27,800 nucleotides of DNA from CAZNHL01 sp964572965 (lineage in GTDB: Bacteria > Bacteroidota > Bacteroidia > Cytophagales > UBA9547). Where the stretch lies: assembly GCA_964572965.1 (NCBI GenBank), contig CAZNHL010000061.1:1-27800 (forward strand), read 5' to 3'. Under the pieces are notes generated by a model that saw only the letters and a list, made by a program, of their open reading frames with translations, was not told where the DNA came from and did no database searches. The position numbers and the translations under genes were made by a program. Of the stretch, positions 7,413 to 14,305 are shown in pieces. Within the stretch, counting starts at the first letter, position 1. Every line of letters starts with the position of its first letter.

Positions 7413-8744
7413 ATGGAAAAAGTAATTGCGCTCTTCGTCGCATCATTGATCAGTATGTCTGTTTTCGGACAAAGTAAAAATGAAAGATTTAATCACTTTC
7501 TGCCTTATGGTTTTATAGCAAAACAGACAGACAGGCAATTATTAAGAACAGAATCTTCTACTAAACAACGAATGGATAGTATGGTCGCTTCGAAATCAAA
7601 AGTATTATATATTTATAATACGTCTCAAAGGGTGATTGAGGAGTTGGGTTACATTTTAGACGGAAGTACTTGGAAAAATACTTCTAGACTAAGTTATAAT
7701 GACAATGGTCAGCGAACTTCAAGATTTTATACCTATAAGAATGGTGCTGGCTGGTATTCACATAAAATGTTTATGAAGTACTCCAACGGTTTGCTGGTCT
7801 CGGACTCCGCCATTAGCAAAGAAAGTGAGGATAGCCCATGGAAAGGGGTGAGTAAAAACACTTATACTTATGACAAAGAGGGTAAATTAATAAACTCTGA
7901 GTATTATTCATGGAACAGTAGTACGGAAGTATGGGATAAGTTTAGCAGGCAAATCTATGTCTATGATGGTAATGGAAACCAAACGGAAAAATTGGAACAT
8001 AATTGGGATCGCTATTATATGCAATGGGCAACTATAGCAGTTTATAAAACGGTATCGACCTATAACAATAACGGACAGATTCTTTCAGCAACAGATTTCT
8101 ATTGGGATTCTAATAATAAAGCTTTGGTGCATTATTATAAAACGGAGTATACATATGATGCTTTAGGAGGGGAATTGATAGTGACAGGGTATAATTGGAA
8201 TGATGATCAGTGGGTCGATGCTTATAAACGAGAATATACACGTGATGCTAATAGTAAAGTATTAACTTATACTTATCTAACTAAAAGCTCAGGAAACTGG
8301 ATTTCTGGGATTAAAGATGCATTTAGCTATGATAATAATTATACTTTGAATGATTTGTTTTTGCCATATGGATTCGACAATATGTTTTTGAATAAGATGC
8401 TAGGTTTTGTTGAGTATAATTATAATATGGGAGAGTGGGTGAAGTCTGATGAATATCAGACGTACTATTCTGCTCAAACAACAACAGCTATCAACGACCA
8501 GGTACTTCCGAATAGCCTCAATGTTTACCCAAACCCCGCATCAGGTTATGTAACAATAAGCAATGGTTCAGAAGATGGGACTGCGCTATTGGAATTGCAT
8601 GATATTCAGGGGCAATTGGTTTTTAATAAATCAGTAGAGAATAATACCCCTGTTTCCTTGATAGACGTGAAGTCCGGTCTTTATGTTTATTCAGTTACTA
8701 ATGAAAAATCGGAAACGAAAAAAGGGAAATTAGTAGTTGAATAG
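7413..8744 (+). CDS. T9SS-secreted YD-repeat-like protein (first of tandem pair)
   Basis: A 443-aa protein with a signal peptide (MEKVIALFVASLISMSVFGQ, cleavage after about residue 19) and a C-terminal type A T9SS sorting domain: NVYPNPASGYVTI at about residue 370, the QGQLVFN strand, the SGLYVYSV block and the terminal KGKLVVE. T9SS cargo is carried across the outer membrane and attached to the surface or released. Between these lie about eight repeats of ~28-40 residues with a core of YTYDxxGxxxxxxxYxW and WxxxxxxxY, rich in Tyr, Trp, Asn and Asp, reminiscent of YD/Rhs beta-strand repeats but shorter and without a toxin tip. No catalytic domain is seen; a surface adhesin or matrix-binding role is a guess. 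It is followed 48 bases later by a paralogue. Confidence 0.87.
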   Translation: MEKVIALFVASLISMSVFGQSKNERFNHFLPYGFIAKQTDRQLLRTESSTKQRMDSMVASKSKVLYIYNTSQRVIEELGYILDGSTWKNTSRLSYNDNGQRTSRFYTYKNGAGWYSHKMFMKYSNGLLVSDSAISKESEDSPWKGVSKNTYTYDKEGKLINSEYYSWNSSTEVWDKFSRQIYVYDGNGNQTEKLEHNWDRYYMQWATIAVYKTVSTYNNNGQILSATDFYWDSNNKALVHYYKTEYTYDALGGELIVTGYNWNDDQWVDAYKREYTRDANSKVLTYTYLTKSSGNWISGIKDAFSYDNNYTLNDLFLPYGFDNMFLNKMLGFVEYNYNMGEWVKSDEYQTYYSAQTTTAINDQVLPNSLNVYPNPASGYVTISNGSEDGTALLELHDIQGQLVFNKSVENNTPVSLIDVKSGLYVYSVTNEKSETKKGKLVVE

Positions 8745-8792
8745 TATTATCTTGCAATAAATCAAAACAGTAGCTATTTTAATTCTTAAACA

Positions 8793-10019
8793 ATGGGAAA
8801 AACATTTACACTCACTATTGCCTTACTTATGTCATTGTCCGTTTTCGGGCAGGTAAGAACCGCTCAGTCCTTACAAAAGGGCTTTAAGTATGGTTATTCT
8901 AAAAAAGCGCACAAAAAGGATGTCTCTCACCAGAGAACAGCCAGGGTTGAGACACAAAAGCTGGATAGTATTGTTGTTGACGGACTAAGCAAAACCTATT
9001 TTGTGTATAACGCAAGCGGGCAAAATACACAGCTTTTTTCGTATGAATGGGATGGAGAATGGGTGGAAGGTACGAGGGTTGACTATACTTATGATGGAAA
9101 CGGCAATATTTCATCTGAGACAATATATGGTTATGATGGTGCCTGGGTACAGGATGCAAAGGTTGTAAGTACATTCTCCGATACGTTTGATGAAGAGATT
9201 ACTTATAAATGGATGGGAACTGAATGGGTGAACGTTAAAAAAGCTACTTACACCTATGCAAACAACCATCTTACAAACTCAACGGTTTACTATTGGGCCG
9301 ATGAGTGGCGCGAGGCAAGTAAGAGCGATTATACCAATGATGTAAATGGCAATGAAATAGAAGATAACCATTATGTAATGGATAACTCCCAATGGAGAAA
9401 TGACCGCCACACTACTACAACTTATAACGCAAATAATGACCAGACCAGCTCGGTTATTAAAAGATGGGATATACAAGCGTCTGAATGGGTAAATGATTCC
9501 AAGGCTGTTTATACGTATGCTTCTAACGGAGATCTTTCAGTTGAAGTGAGTTCTTACTGGAATGTAGAAGAAGAAGCTTGGGTTAATGAGCAGAAGTACA
9601 ACTATACGTATGATGAAGATCATGCAGAAAGTAATCTGTTTTTGCCACTGGACCTGAAAGGGTTTAAACATAAATTGTTGACCGTAGTGTTGTCGTTTGC
9701 TGACGGAGACGATTGGTTTGAAGACGAGGTGACAGTTTTATATTATTCAAATGCTCAAACTACTTCTTTTAATGACAAAACAATAGCCGATCGTTATGTG
9801 GTGTACCCTAACCCGGCTTCAGAATCAGTTACGTTCAAGGCTGATCAGGTAGACAAATTGAATATTGCTCTTTATGATGCGCAGGGTACATTGGTTCTGA
9901 ATACTGATGCCGAAAGCAATGAGACGGTATCATTAAAGGGACTTTCTGCTGGGTTATATTTTTATTCGATAACAGGTGAAAATGGTAAAACAGAAAAAGG
10001 AAAACTTGTAGTACGTTAA
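8793..10019 (+). CDS. T9SS-secreted YD-repeat-like protein (second of tandem pair)
   Basis: A 408-aa paralogue of the preceding protein, with the same plan: signal peptide (MGKTFTLTIALLMSLSVFGQ), a basic linker, about six Tyr/Trp-rich repeats (YTYDGNGN, WVQDAKVVSTF, YTYANNHL, YTYASNGD, YNYTYDEDH), then a T9SS type A sorting domain (VYPNPASESVTF, LYDAQGTLVLN, SAGLYFYSI, terminal KGKLVVR). It has one or two repeats fewer than its neighbour. Both proteins share the motif LFLP followed by a short strand block before the sorting domain, which supports tandem duplication. A rho-independent terminator follows at 10040-10080, so the two are probably co-transcribed. Function unknown; the surface location is inferred from the sorting domain. 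Confidence 0.87.
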   Translation: MGKTFTLTIALLMSLSVFGQVRTAQSLQKGFKYGYSKKAHKKDVSHQRTARVETQKLDSIVVDGLSKTYFVYNASGQNTQLFSYEWDGEWVEGTRVDYTYDGNGNISSETIYGYDGAWVQDAKVVSTFSDTFDEEITYKWMGTEWVNVKKATYTYANNHLTNSTVYYWADEWREASKSDYTNDVNGNEIEDNHYVMDNSQWRNDRHTTTTYNANNDQTSSVIKRWDIQASEWVNDSKAVYTYASNGDLSVEVSSYWNVEEEAWVNEQKYNYTYDEDHAESNLFLPLDLKGFKHKLLTVVLSFADGDDWFEDEVTVLYYSNAQTTSFNDKTIADRYVVYPNPASESVTFKADQVDKLNIALYDAQGTLVLNTDAESNETVSLKGLSAGLYFYSITGENGKTEKGKLVVR

Positions 10020-10039
10020 GCTGAAAAGCTCTGATATAT

Positions 10040-10080
10040 AAAGTCCTGAATATGTAAAGTATTCAGGACTTTTGTTTTTT
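10040..10080 (+). terminator. Rho-independent terminator after the T9SS cargo pair
   Basis: AAAGTCCTGAATA (10040-10052), a 7-nt loop, the perfect complement at 10060-10072, then TGTTTTTT. Confidence 0.9.
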
Positions 10081-10103
10081 AATATACTTTAATGGCAATT
10101 ACA

Positions 10104-10135
10104 TTTTTATTCAGCAGACAATTTTCCTAAATTTC
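10104..10135 (+). promoter_or_regulatory. Possible promoter for the PorE-like gene
   Basis: TTTT (10104-10107), 20 nt, TAAATTTC (10128-10135): one mismatch in each box of the TTTG / TAnnTTTG consensus. It would leave a leader of about 14 nt before ATG 10156. Confidence 0.4.
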
Positions 10136-10155
10136 ATTATAAATAATGTTTATTA

Positions 10156-12081
10156 ATGGACGTTTTCAGGAAGATATTCTTTTTAGGTTTAATTGCTGTT
10201 TTAAGCTCACAGTTGGCATTTGCTCAATATACTGCGCCTACTACTACCAAAAATAAAAAGGCGATGGAGCTTTATATGCAGGCTCAGGAAATGATGGCCC
10301 GGAAAATGTATCCCGAAGCACTTTCTGTCTTGGATGAAGCCATTAAAAAAGATGAAAACTTTACTGAAGCTTATGCTAGTAAGGCGGGTATTTATTATGC
10401 CTTAAAAGACTATACTCCTGCAAAACAGTATTTCCGGAAAGTACTTACGCTCAATCCTAATGCAGACATGGCAGCTGGAGTTAATTATAATCTGGCAGAT
10501 ATTGCCATGATTGAAGGCGATTATGAAGATGCGCTGGTACATTATCGTAAGTTCAAAGACAATCGTCCGAAGCGTACTTCAATGATTGCCAAAGCTGATA
10601 AAGATATAGCGAATTGTAATTTTGCCATAGAAGCAAAGAAAAAGCCATTGCCATTCAATCCTCAGCCGCTGTCGGCAGATGTAAACAGGTTTTACCTGCA
10701 ATATTTCCCAAGTGTAACTGCCGATGACCAGACTATGATTTTTACTAATCTTAAAGACCAGCGTGGCGATGAAGACCTTGTTGAATGCAGTAATGTAAAT
10801 GGTGTCTGGACTAATCCGAAACCTATTTCAGAAAATATCAATACTAAAAACAATGAAGGTGCTGCCAGTATTTCAGGTGATGGCAAGTCGTTGGTTTTTA
10901 CTTCATGTAACAGGCAGGATGGTTTCGGTAGCTGTGATCTTTATGTCTCATATAAAGAAGGTTCAGAATGGTCGAAACCCAAAAATATGGGTAATCAGAT
11001 TAATAGTAACTCCTGGGAGTCCCAGCCATCACTTTCTGTTGATGGGCGCACCCTGTATTTCGTGTCGTCTCGCAGAGGTGGATACGGGACTGAAGATATC
11101 TATGTGAGCTACCTTGATACTGCTGATGTATGGACAAAGCCGGTAAATCTGGGTAAAAAGATCAATACAATAGAAAGAGATCTTACACCGTTTATTCACC
11201 CTAATGGAAAAACACTTTATTTCTCAAGTGCTGGTCATGTTGGTATGGGCGGTTATGATATGTATCAGACAACACTTTCTGATACAGGTTGGACAGAGCC
11301 TGTAAACCTGGGCTATCCTTTGAATACGCACCGGGACGAAATGGGCTTTATTTTAAGTGCCAATGATAAAAAAGGATATTATTCTCTTGAAGAGAAAAAG
11401 GATACAAAGTATACTTCTTTCATTTACCAGTTTGATGTTCCGGAAGAAATCAAACCGAAGTTCAAAGTGACCTATGCTAAAGGAACTGTTTACGATGCAG
11501 ATACTAAAAAGCCTTTAGGTGGTAAAATTGACCTGATAGACCTGAAGTCCGGCAAAGTAGTACAAAGTACATTGTCAGATAAAATCAATGGAAGTTACCT
11601 TGTTACATTAACAGAAGGTTCAGAATATGCATTGTATGTGAGTAGTGTAGGCTACTTGTTCAAGTCATTGTCATTCAATTATATGGATAAAGCGGCCTTT
11701 GATCCATTAGCGCTTGATGTATACCTTCAGCCTATCAAAGCAGGAGCAATGATTGTACTGAGCAATATTTTCTTTGAATCAGGGAAATATGAGTTATTGC
11801 CAAAATCTATTACAGAGTTGAGTAAAGTGGCTAAGTTCTTAAAAGAAAACCCTAATGTGAAGGTAGAAATATCGGGCCACACAGATGACGTCGGTAAAGA
11901 TGCGGATAATATGATTCTGTCAAATAACCGTGCCAAAGCTGTATATGATTATCTGGTGAAAAGTGGTGTGAATAAACTAAGCCTGACATTTAAAGGCTAT
12001 GGAGAAACCAGACCTATAGTGGCAAATAGCTCTGATGAAAACCGTCAACAGAACAGAAGGATTGAATTCAAATTGTTGTAG
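10156..12081 (+). CDS. PorE-like TPR / beta-propeller / OmpA envelope protein
   Basis: A 641-aa protein with a signal peptide (residues 1-23, ending AFAQ). Domains in order: TPR repeats at about 33-145; a PD40/WD40-like propeller at about 170-395 with repeated DGxxLxF blades (SGDGKSLVFTSC, SVDGRTLYFVSS, HPNGKTLYFSS); a carboxypeptidase-regulatory-like domain at about 435-515 (GTVYDADTKKPLGGKI); and an OmpA C-terminal domain at about 530-641 with GHTDD (Asp577) and NNRAKAVYDYL (Arg592), the residues that bind meso-diaminopimelate of peptidoglycan. This four-domain order is that of PorE, a T9SS component tying the secretion machine to the cell wall. Porphyromonas PorE is a lipoprotein, whereas no lipobox is seen here, and no PorP/SprF partner is adjacent. 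It may therefore be a PorE paralogue rather than the core component. Its terminator is probably the hairpin at 12242. Confidence 0.88.
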   Translation: MDVFRKIFFLGLIAVLSSQLAFAQYTAPTTTKNKKAMELYMQAQEMMARKMYPEALSVLDEAIKKDENFTEAYASKAGIYYALKDYTPAKQYFRKVLTLNPNADMAAGVNYNLADIAMIEGDYEDALVHYRKFKDNRPKRTSMIAKADKDIANCNFAIEAKKKPLPFNPQPLSADVNRFYLQYFPSVTADDQTMIFTNLKDQRGDEDLVECSNVNGVWTNPKPISENINTKNNEGAASISGDGKSLVFTSCNRQDGFGSCDLYVSYKEGSEWSKPKNMGNQINSNSWESQPSLSVDGRTLYFVSSRRGGYGTEDIYVSYLDTADVWTKPVNLGKKINTIERDLTPFIHPNGKTLYFSSAGHVGMGGYDMYQTTLSDTGWTEPVNLGYPLNTHRDEMGFILSANDKKGYYSLEEKKDTKYTSFIYQFDVPEEIKPKFKVTYAKGTVYDADTKKPLGGKIDLIDLKSGKVVQSTLSDKINGSYLVTLTEGSEYALYVSSVGYLFKSLSFNYMDKAAFDPLALDVYLQPIKAGAMIVLSNIFFESGKYELLPKSITELSKVAKFLKENPNVKVEISGHTDDVGKDADNMILSNNRAKAVYDYLVKSGVNKLSLTFKGYGETRPIVANSSDENRQQNRRIEFKLL

Positions 12082-12213
12082 GGTTTTGAGGGTTTTAAAA
12101 TTAAGGAGAGGTTAGAAGAGAACAGCTGATTTCTTCTCAGTTTACTAATAAGAAGTGCTAAGTTGGAACACTCAACATGAGATTCTGGTGATGATGATTC
12201 GGAACAGAAACAG

Positions 12214-12756
12214 ATGAAAAAAGAATTTATTCTCATGCGTAAAACGAGGGTTTATCATACTTTTAATTTTGATAAACCCTCGTTTGTTTATTTTATTGAA
12301 AATGAGGGTGATATGTTGTTTAATATTGAATTCATTCACGCCCGAAATTGTAAAATAATCATCAATGATGATGTGTTTTATTGTGCTCTGCCTTTAAAGC
12401 CATTTTATGCAAGCAACCCTGTTATACTGAATAAAGAGAAGGAAAAAATAGGGGCGATCAGATACTATGGATGGACATTTAAAAAGAAAACAGTTAAGCT
12501 GGAAAATGAAAGTGAGAATTGGGTATATGGCAGATCTGCTTCTGGCTTACCAATGATAAAGAAGCAGGATTTGAGTATCGCTATAGATGTGGGGAAAAAT
12601 GAAAAACCTTTTCGTTTCAGTGACTTATTTAAGGCTGATGAAGGCAATGTCAGTAAAGTAAGAGTTATTGTAGAAGGTGAAATTAGTAATCAATTTTTAT
12701 TAATTGGTTTAGCTATCTGTATGTTTGAAATAGAACAATATAGTTCAAGTGATTAA
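12214..12756 (+). CDS. Hypothetical protein, tubby/LURP-one-like pattern; start uncertain
   Basis: The longest frame gives 180 aa from ATG 12214. Other starts are 12235 (MRKTRVYHTF) and 12313 (MLFNIEFIHA, 147 aa). A perfect 16-bp hairpin at 12242-12285 lies across codons 10-24 of the long form, so if that hairpin is the terminator of the upstream gene, translation must begin at 12313. Against this, the N-terminal strand (FNFDKPSFVYFIENEGDMLFNIEF) fits the beta-rich pattern that follows (IGAIRYYGWTFKKKTVKLEN). The alternating strands loosely recall tubby C-terminal/LURP-one folds, but this is a weak impression. There is no signal peptide; a mildly hydrophobic stretch near the C-terminus (QFLLIGLAICMFEI) is present. 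It ends 18 bases before the next gene. Confidence 0.6.
   Translation: MKKEFILMRKTRVYHTFNFDKPSFVYFIENEGDMLFNIEFIHARNCKIIINDDVFYCALPLKPFYASNPVILNKEKEKIGAIRYYGWTFKKKTVKLENESENWVYGRSASGLPMIKKQDLSIAIDVGKNEKPFRFSDLFKADEGNVSKVRVIVEGEISNQFLLIGLAICMFEIEQYSSSD
12242..12290 (+). terminator. Perfect 16-bp hairpin with T-rich tail
   Basis: AAACGAGGGTTTATCA (12242-12257), a 12-nt loop, the exact complement at 12270-12285, then GTTTATTTTATT. It resembles a rho-independent terminator for the PorE-like gene ending 160 bases upstream, but it overlaps the N-terminal codons of the next ORF. Confidence 0.65.
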
Positions 12757-12774
12757 AAAAAAATCTGGTATTTT

Positions 12775-13443
12775 ATGTCTTACAAAGTGATTATTACCGG
12801 AGCTACCGGAATGGTTGGTGAAGGTGTTTTGCTGGAGTGTCTTGAGAATTCTCAGGTATCAGAAGTATTGAGCGTGAGTAGGAAGTCAAATGGCATGTCG
12901 CATCCGAAATTAAGAGAATACCTTGTTCCTGATTTTTTGCAGCTGAAAGAAGATGATGAAAACCTGAAAGGTTACGATGCTTGTTTCTTCTGTGCCGGAG
13001 TAAGCAGTGTGGGGATGAAAGAGGCTGAATATACCCGCATGACTTTTGATACAACAATAACTTTTGCAAAGGCAGTACTGCATCAAAATCCGAATTCAAC
13101 TTTTATTTATGTAAGTGGTGCGAGTACTGACGGCACTGAAAAAGGCCGCCTGATGTGGGCTCGTGTAAAAGGAAGAACTGAAAATACATTGGCAGCTATG
13201 CCGTTTAAGAAGATCTATAACTTTCGTCCGGGCTTTATGAAGCTGACGCATGGACAGAAAAATGAGCTGAAACTTTATAAGTACTTTGCATGGCTGTTCC
13301 CGATTCTGAAAGTGTTGACGCCAAACAGCGTGAGTACTTTGCAGCAGGTAGGTAAGGCAATGATCAACTCTCTGGTTATAGGCAGCGATAAAACAGTGTT
13401 GGAAGTAATTGATATTAATAAGTTGGGGAATCAACAGTTATAG
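12775..13443 (+). CDS. NAD(P)-binding epimerase/dehydrogenase-like protein (atypical SDR)
   Basis: A 222-aa protein with a Rossmann start, VIITGATGMVGEG, carrying the TGxxGxxG dinucleotide motif at residues 8-15. The downstream YVSGASTDGTEKG and MWARVKGRTEN correspond to the catalytic Ser and the YxxxK region, but the Tyr position is Trp (WARVK), which I believe is usual for this small Bacteroidota subfamily. FRPGFM is the substrate-side loop. At ~220 aa it is shorter than full extended SDRs, so it may bind NAD(P)H for reduction or act as a regulator rather than as a sugar epimerase. The substrate is unknown. It follows the hypothetical gene by 18 bases and probably shares its transcript. Confidence 0.82.
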   Translation: MSYKVIITGATGMVGEGVLLECLENSQVSEVLSVSRKSNGMSHPKLREYLVPDFLQLKEDDENLKGYDACFFCAGVSSVGMKEAEYTRMTFDTTITFAKAVLHQNPNSTFIYVSGASTDGTEKGRLMWARVKGRTENTLAAMPFKKIYNFRPGFMKLTHGQKNELKLYKYFAWLFPILKVLTPNSVSTLQQVGKAMINSLVIGSDKTVLEVIDINKLGNQQL

Positions 13444-13453
13444 GTTGGTTAGC

Positions 13454-13477
13454 GTGGCTTCGATTCGCTCAGTCACC
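13454..13477. repeat. REP-like dispersed repeat fragment
   Basis: The stretch GTGGCTTCGATTCGCTCAGT followed by CACC has self-complementary ends (GTGGCT / AGTCAC with one mismatch). It resembles the CTTCGACTCCGCTCAG-type repeat that I recall as frequent in intergenic DNA of this phylum. Only one copy is seen in this window. Confidence 0.35.
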
Positions 13478-13528
13478 GTTGCCAGTATCTGTTGTAGTTG
13501 AAGCTACTGATGAGGCATACCTTTTGTG

Positions 13529-13561
13529 GTTGCCATACATAAATGAATATTGTTATTTTTG
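13529..13561 (+). promoter_or_regulatory. Promoter for the pseudouridine synthase gene
   Basis: GTTG (13529-13532), 21 nt, TATTTTTG (13554-13561): a perfect -7 box and a 3-of-4 match at -33. Predicted leader about 20 nt. A small GATAG/CTATC inverted repeat lies just downstream in that leader. Confidence 0.6.
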
Positions 13562-13587
13562 AGGGATAGTCTGCTATCTGAAGTCTC

Positions 13588-14196
13588 ATGTCTTACGTCT
13601 CTTTCCCAAATCGTTACTTTATCATTAACAAGCCTGTGGGCATGGTTTCACAGTTTGTGAGCCCGCACAAGGTGAACTTGCTGGGAGAGCTGGATTATAC
13701 TTTCCCGGAAGGAACGCATGCTGTCGGGCGACTGGATAACGATTCGGAAGGTTTACTGATTTTAACAACCAATAAAAAAGTGACCAGCCTGCTTTTTGAA
13801 AGTGAAGAGAAGCACAGCCGCACTTATTTGGTGATGGTTAAAAATGTGGTGAATGAAGAAACCCTGCATCGCTTGCGGACAGGAATTACTTTTAAAATAG
13901 AAGGCGGTGAAGAGTATCAGACTACACCCTGTGATATTGATATTGTGCCCGATCCAAGAACCCTTTACAAACATGTGAGTGATTACAGAGAGGCATACCC
14001 TCATACCTGGCTGAAAATTACTTTAACAGAAGGTAAATACCACCAGGTGAGGAAAATGGTGCAGACAGTGAATCATCGTTGTCAGCGGCTGATACGGATT
14101 TCAATAGAAGATTTACAATTAGATCATTTGGCATCAGGTGAGGTGAAGGAATTGCCGGAAGAAATGTTTTTTCAACTGCTTCATCTGACAGCGTAA
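13588..14196 (+). CDS. Pseudouridine synthase, RsuA/RluE family
   Basis: A 202-aa protein that starts directly with the catalytic domain (RYFIINKPVGMVSQF). The signature GRLDNDSEGLLILT contains the catalytic Asp50, and SRTYLVMV, GKYHQVRKM and RLIRISIEDLQL complete the RsuA/RluB/E/F pattern. It lacks the N-terminal S4 domain of RsuA and RluB, which fits RluE-type enzymes that modify a stem-loop of 23S rRNA; the exact target nucleotide cannot be told. It isomerises uridine to pseudouridine in rRNA in the cytoplasm. ATG 13588 lies about 20 nt after the predicted transcription start. It stands alone with its own promoter, followed 110 bases later by the PIG-L gene. Confidence 0.9.
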   Translation: MSYVSFPNRYFIINKPVGMVSQFVSPHKVNLLGELDYTFPEGTHAVGRLDNDSEGLLILTTNKKVTSLLFESEEKHSRTYLVMVKNVVNEETLHRLRTGITFKIEGGEEYQTTPCDIDIVPDPRTLYKHVSDYREAYPHTWLKITLTEGKYHQVRKMVQTVNHRCQRLIRISIEDLQLDHLASGEVKELPEEMFFQLLHLTA

Positions 14197-14259
14197 CTAT
14201 TTTGGTAACTTCAAATTCTCTACCAATTCTGTTTTTTATTTGCATCCTAACTTAAACAG

Positions 14260-14277
14260 CTATTACTTCGGTAATAG
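14260..14277 (+). promoter_or_regulatory. UUCG-tetraloop hairpin in the PIG-L gene leader
   Basis: CTATTAC-TTCG-GTAATAG forms a 7-bp stem closed by the very stable C(UUCG)G tetraloop, 28 bases before ATG 14306. There is no T-tract, so it is not a standard terminator; a role in mRNA stability or processing is possible. Confidence 0.5.
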
Positions 14278-14305
14278 GTTTCCCCTTAACAGGTTTAAAG
14301 TTTTT

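Noticed and set aside
14240..14305. Upstream TTG start for the PIG-L deacetylase
   Set aside because: It would place 22 residues, including the UUCG hairpin, before a clean signal peptide that starts at ATG 14306.
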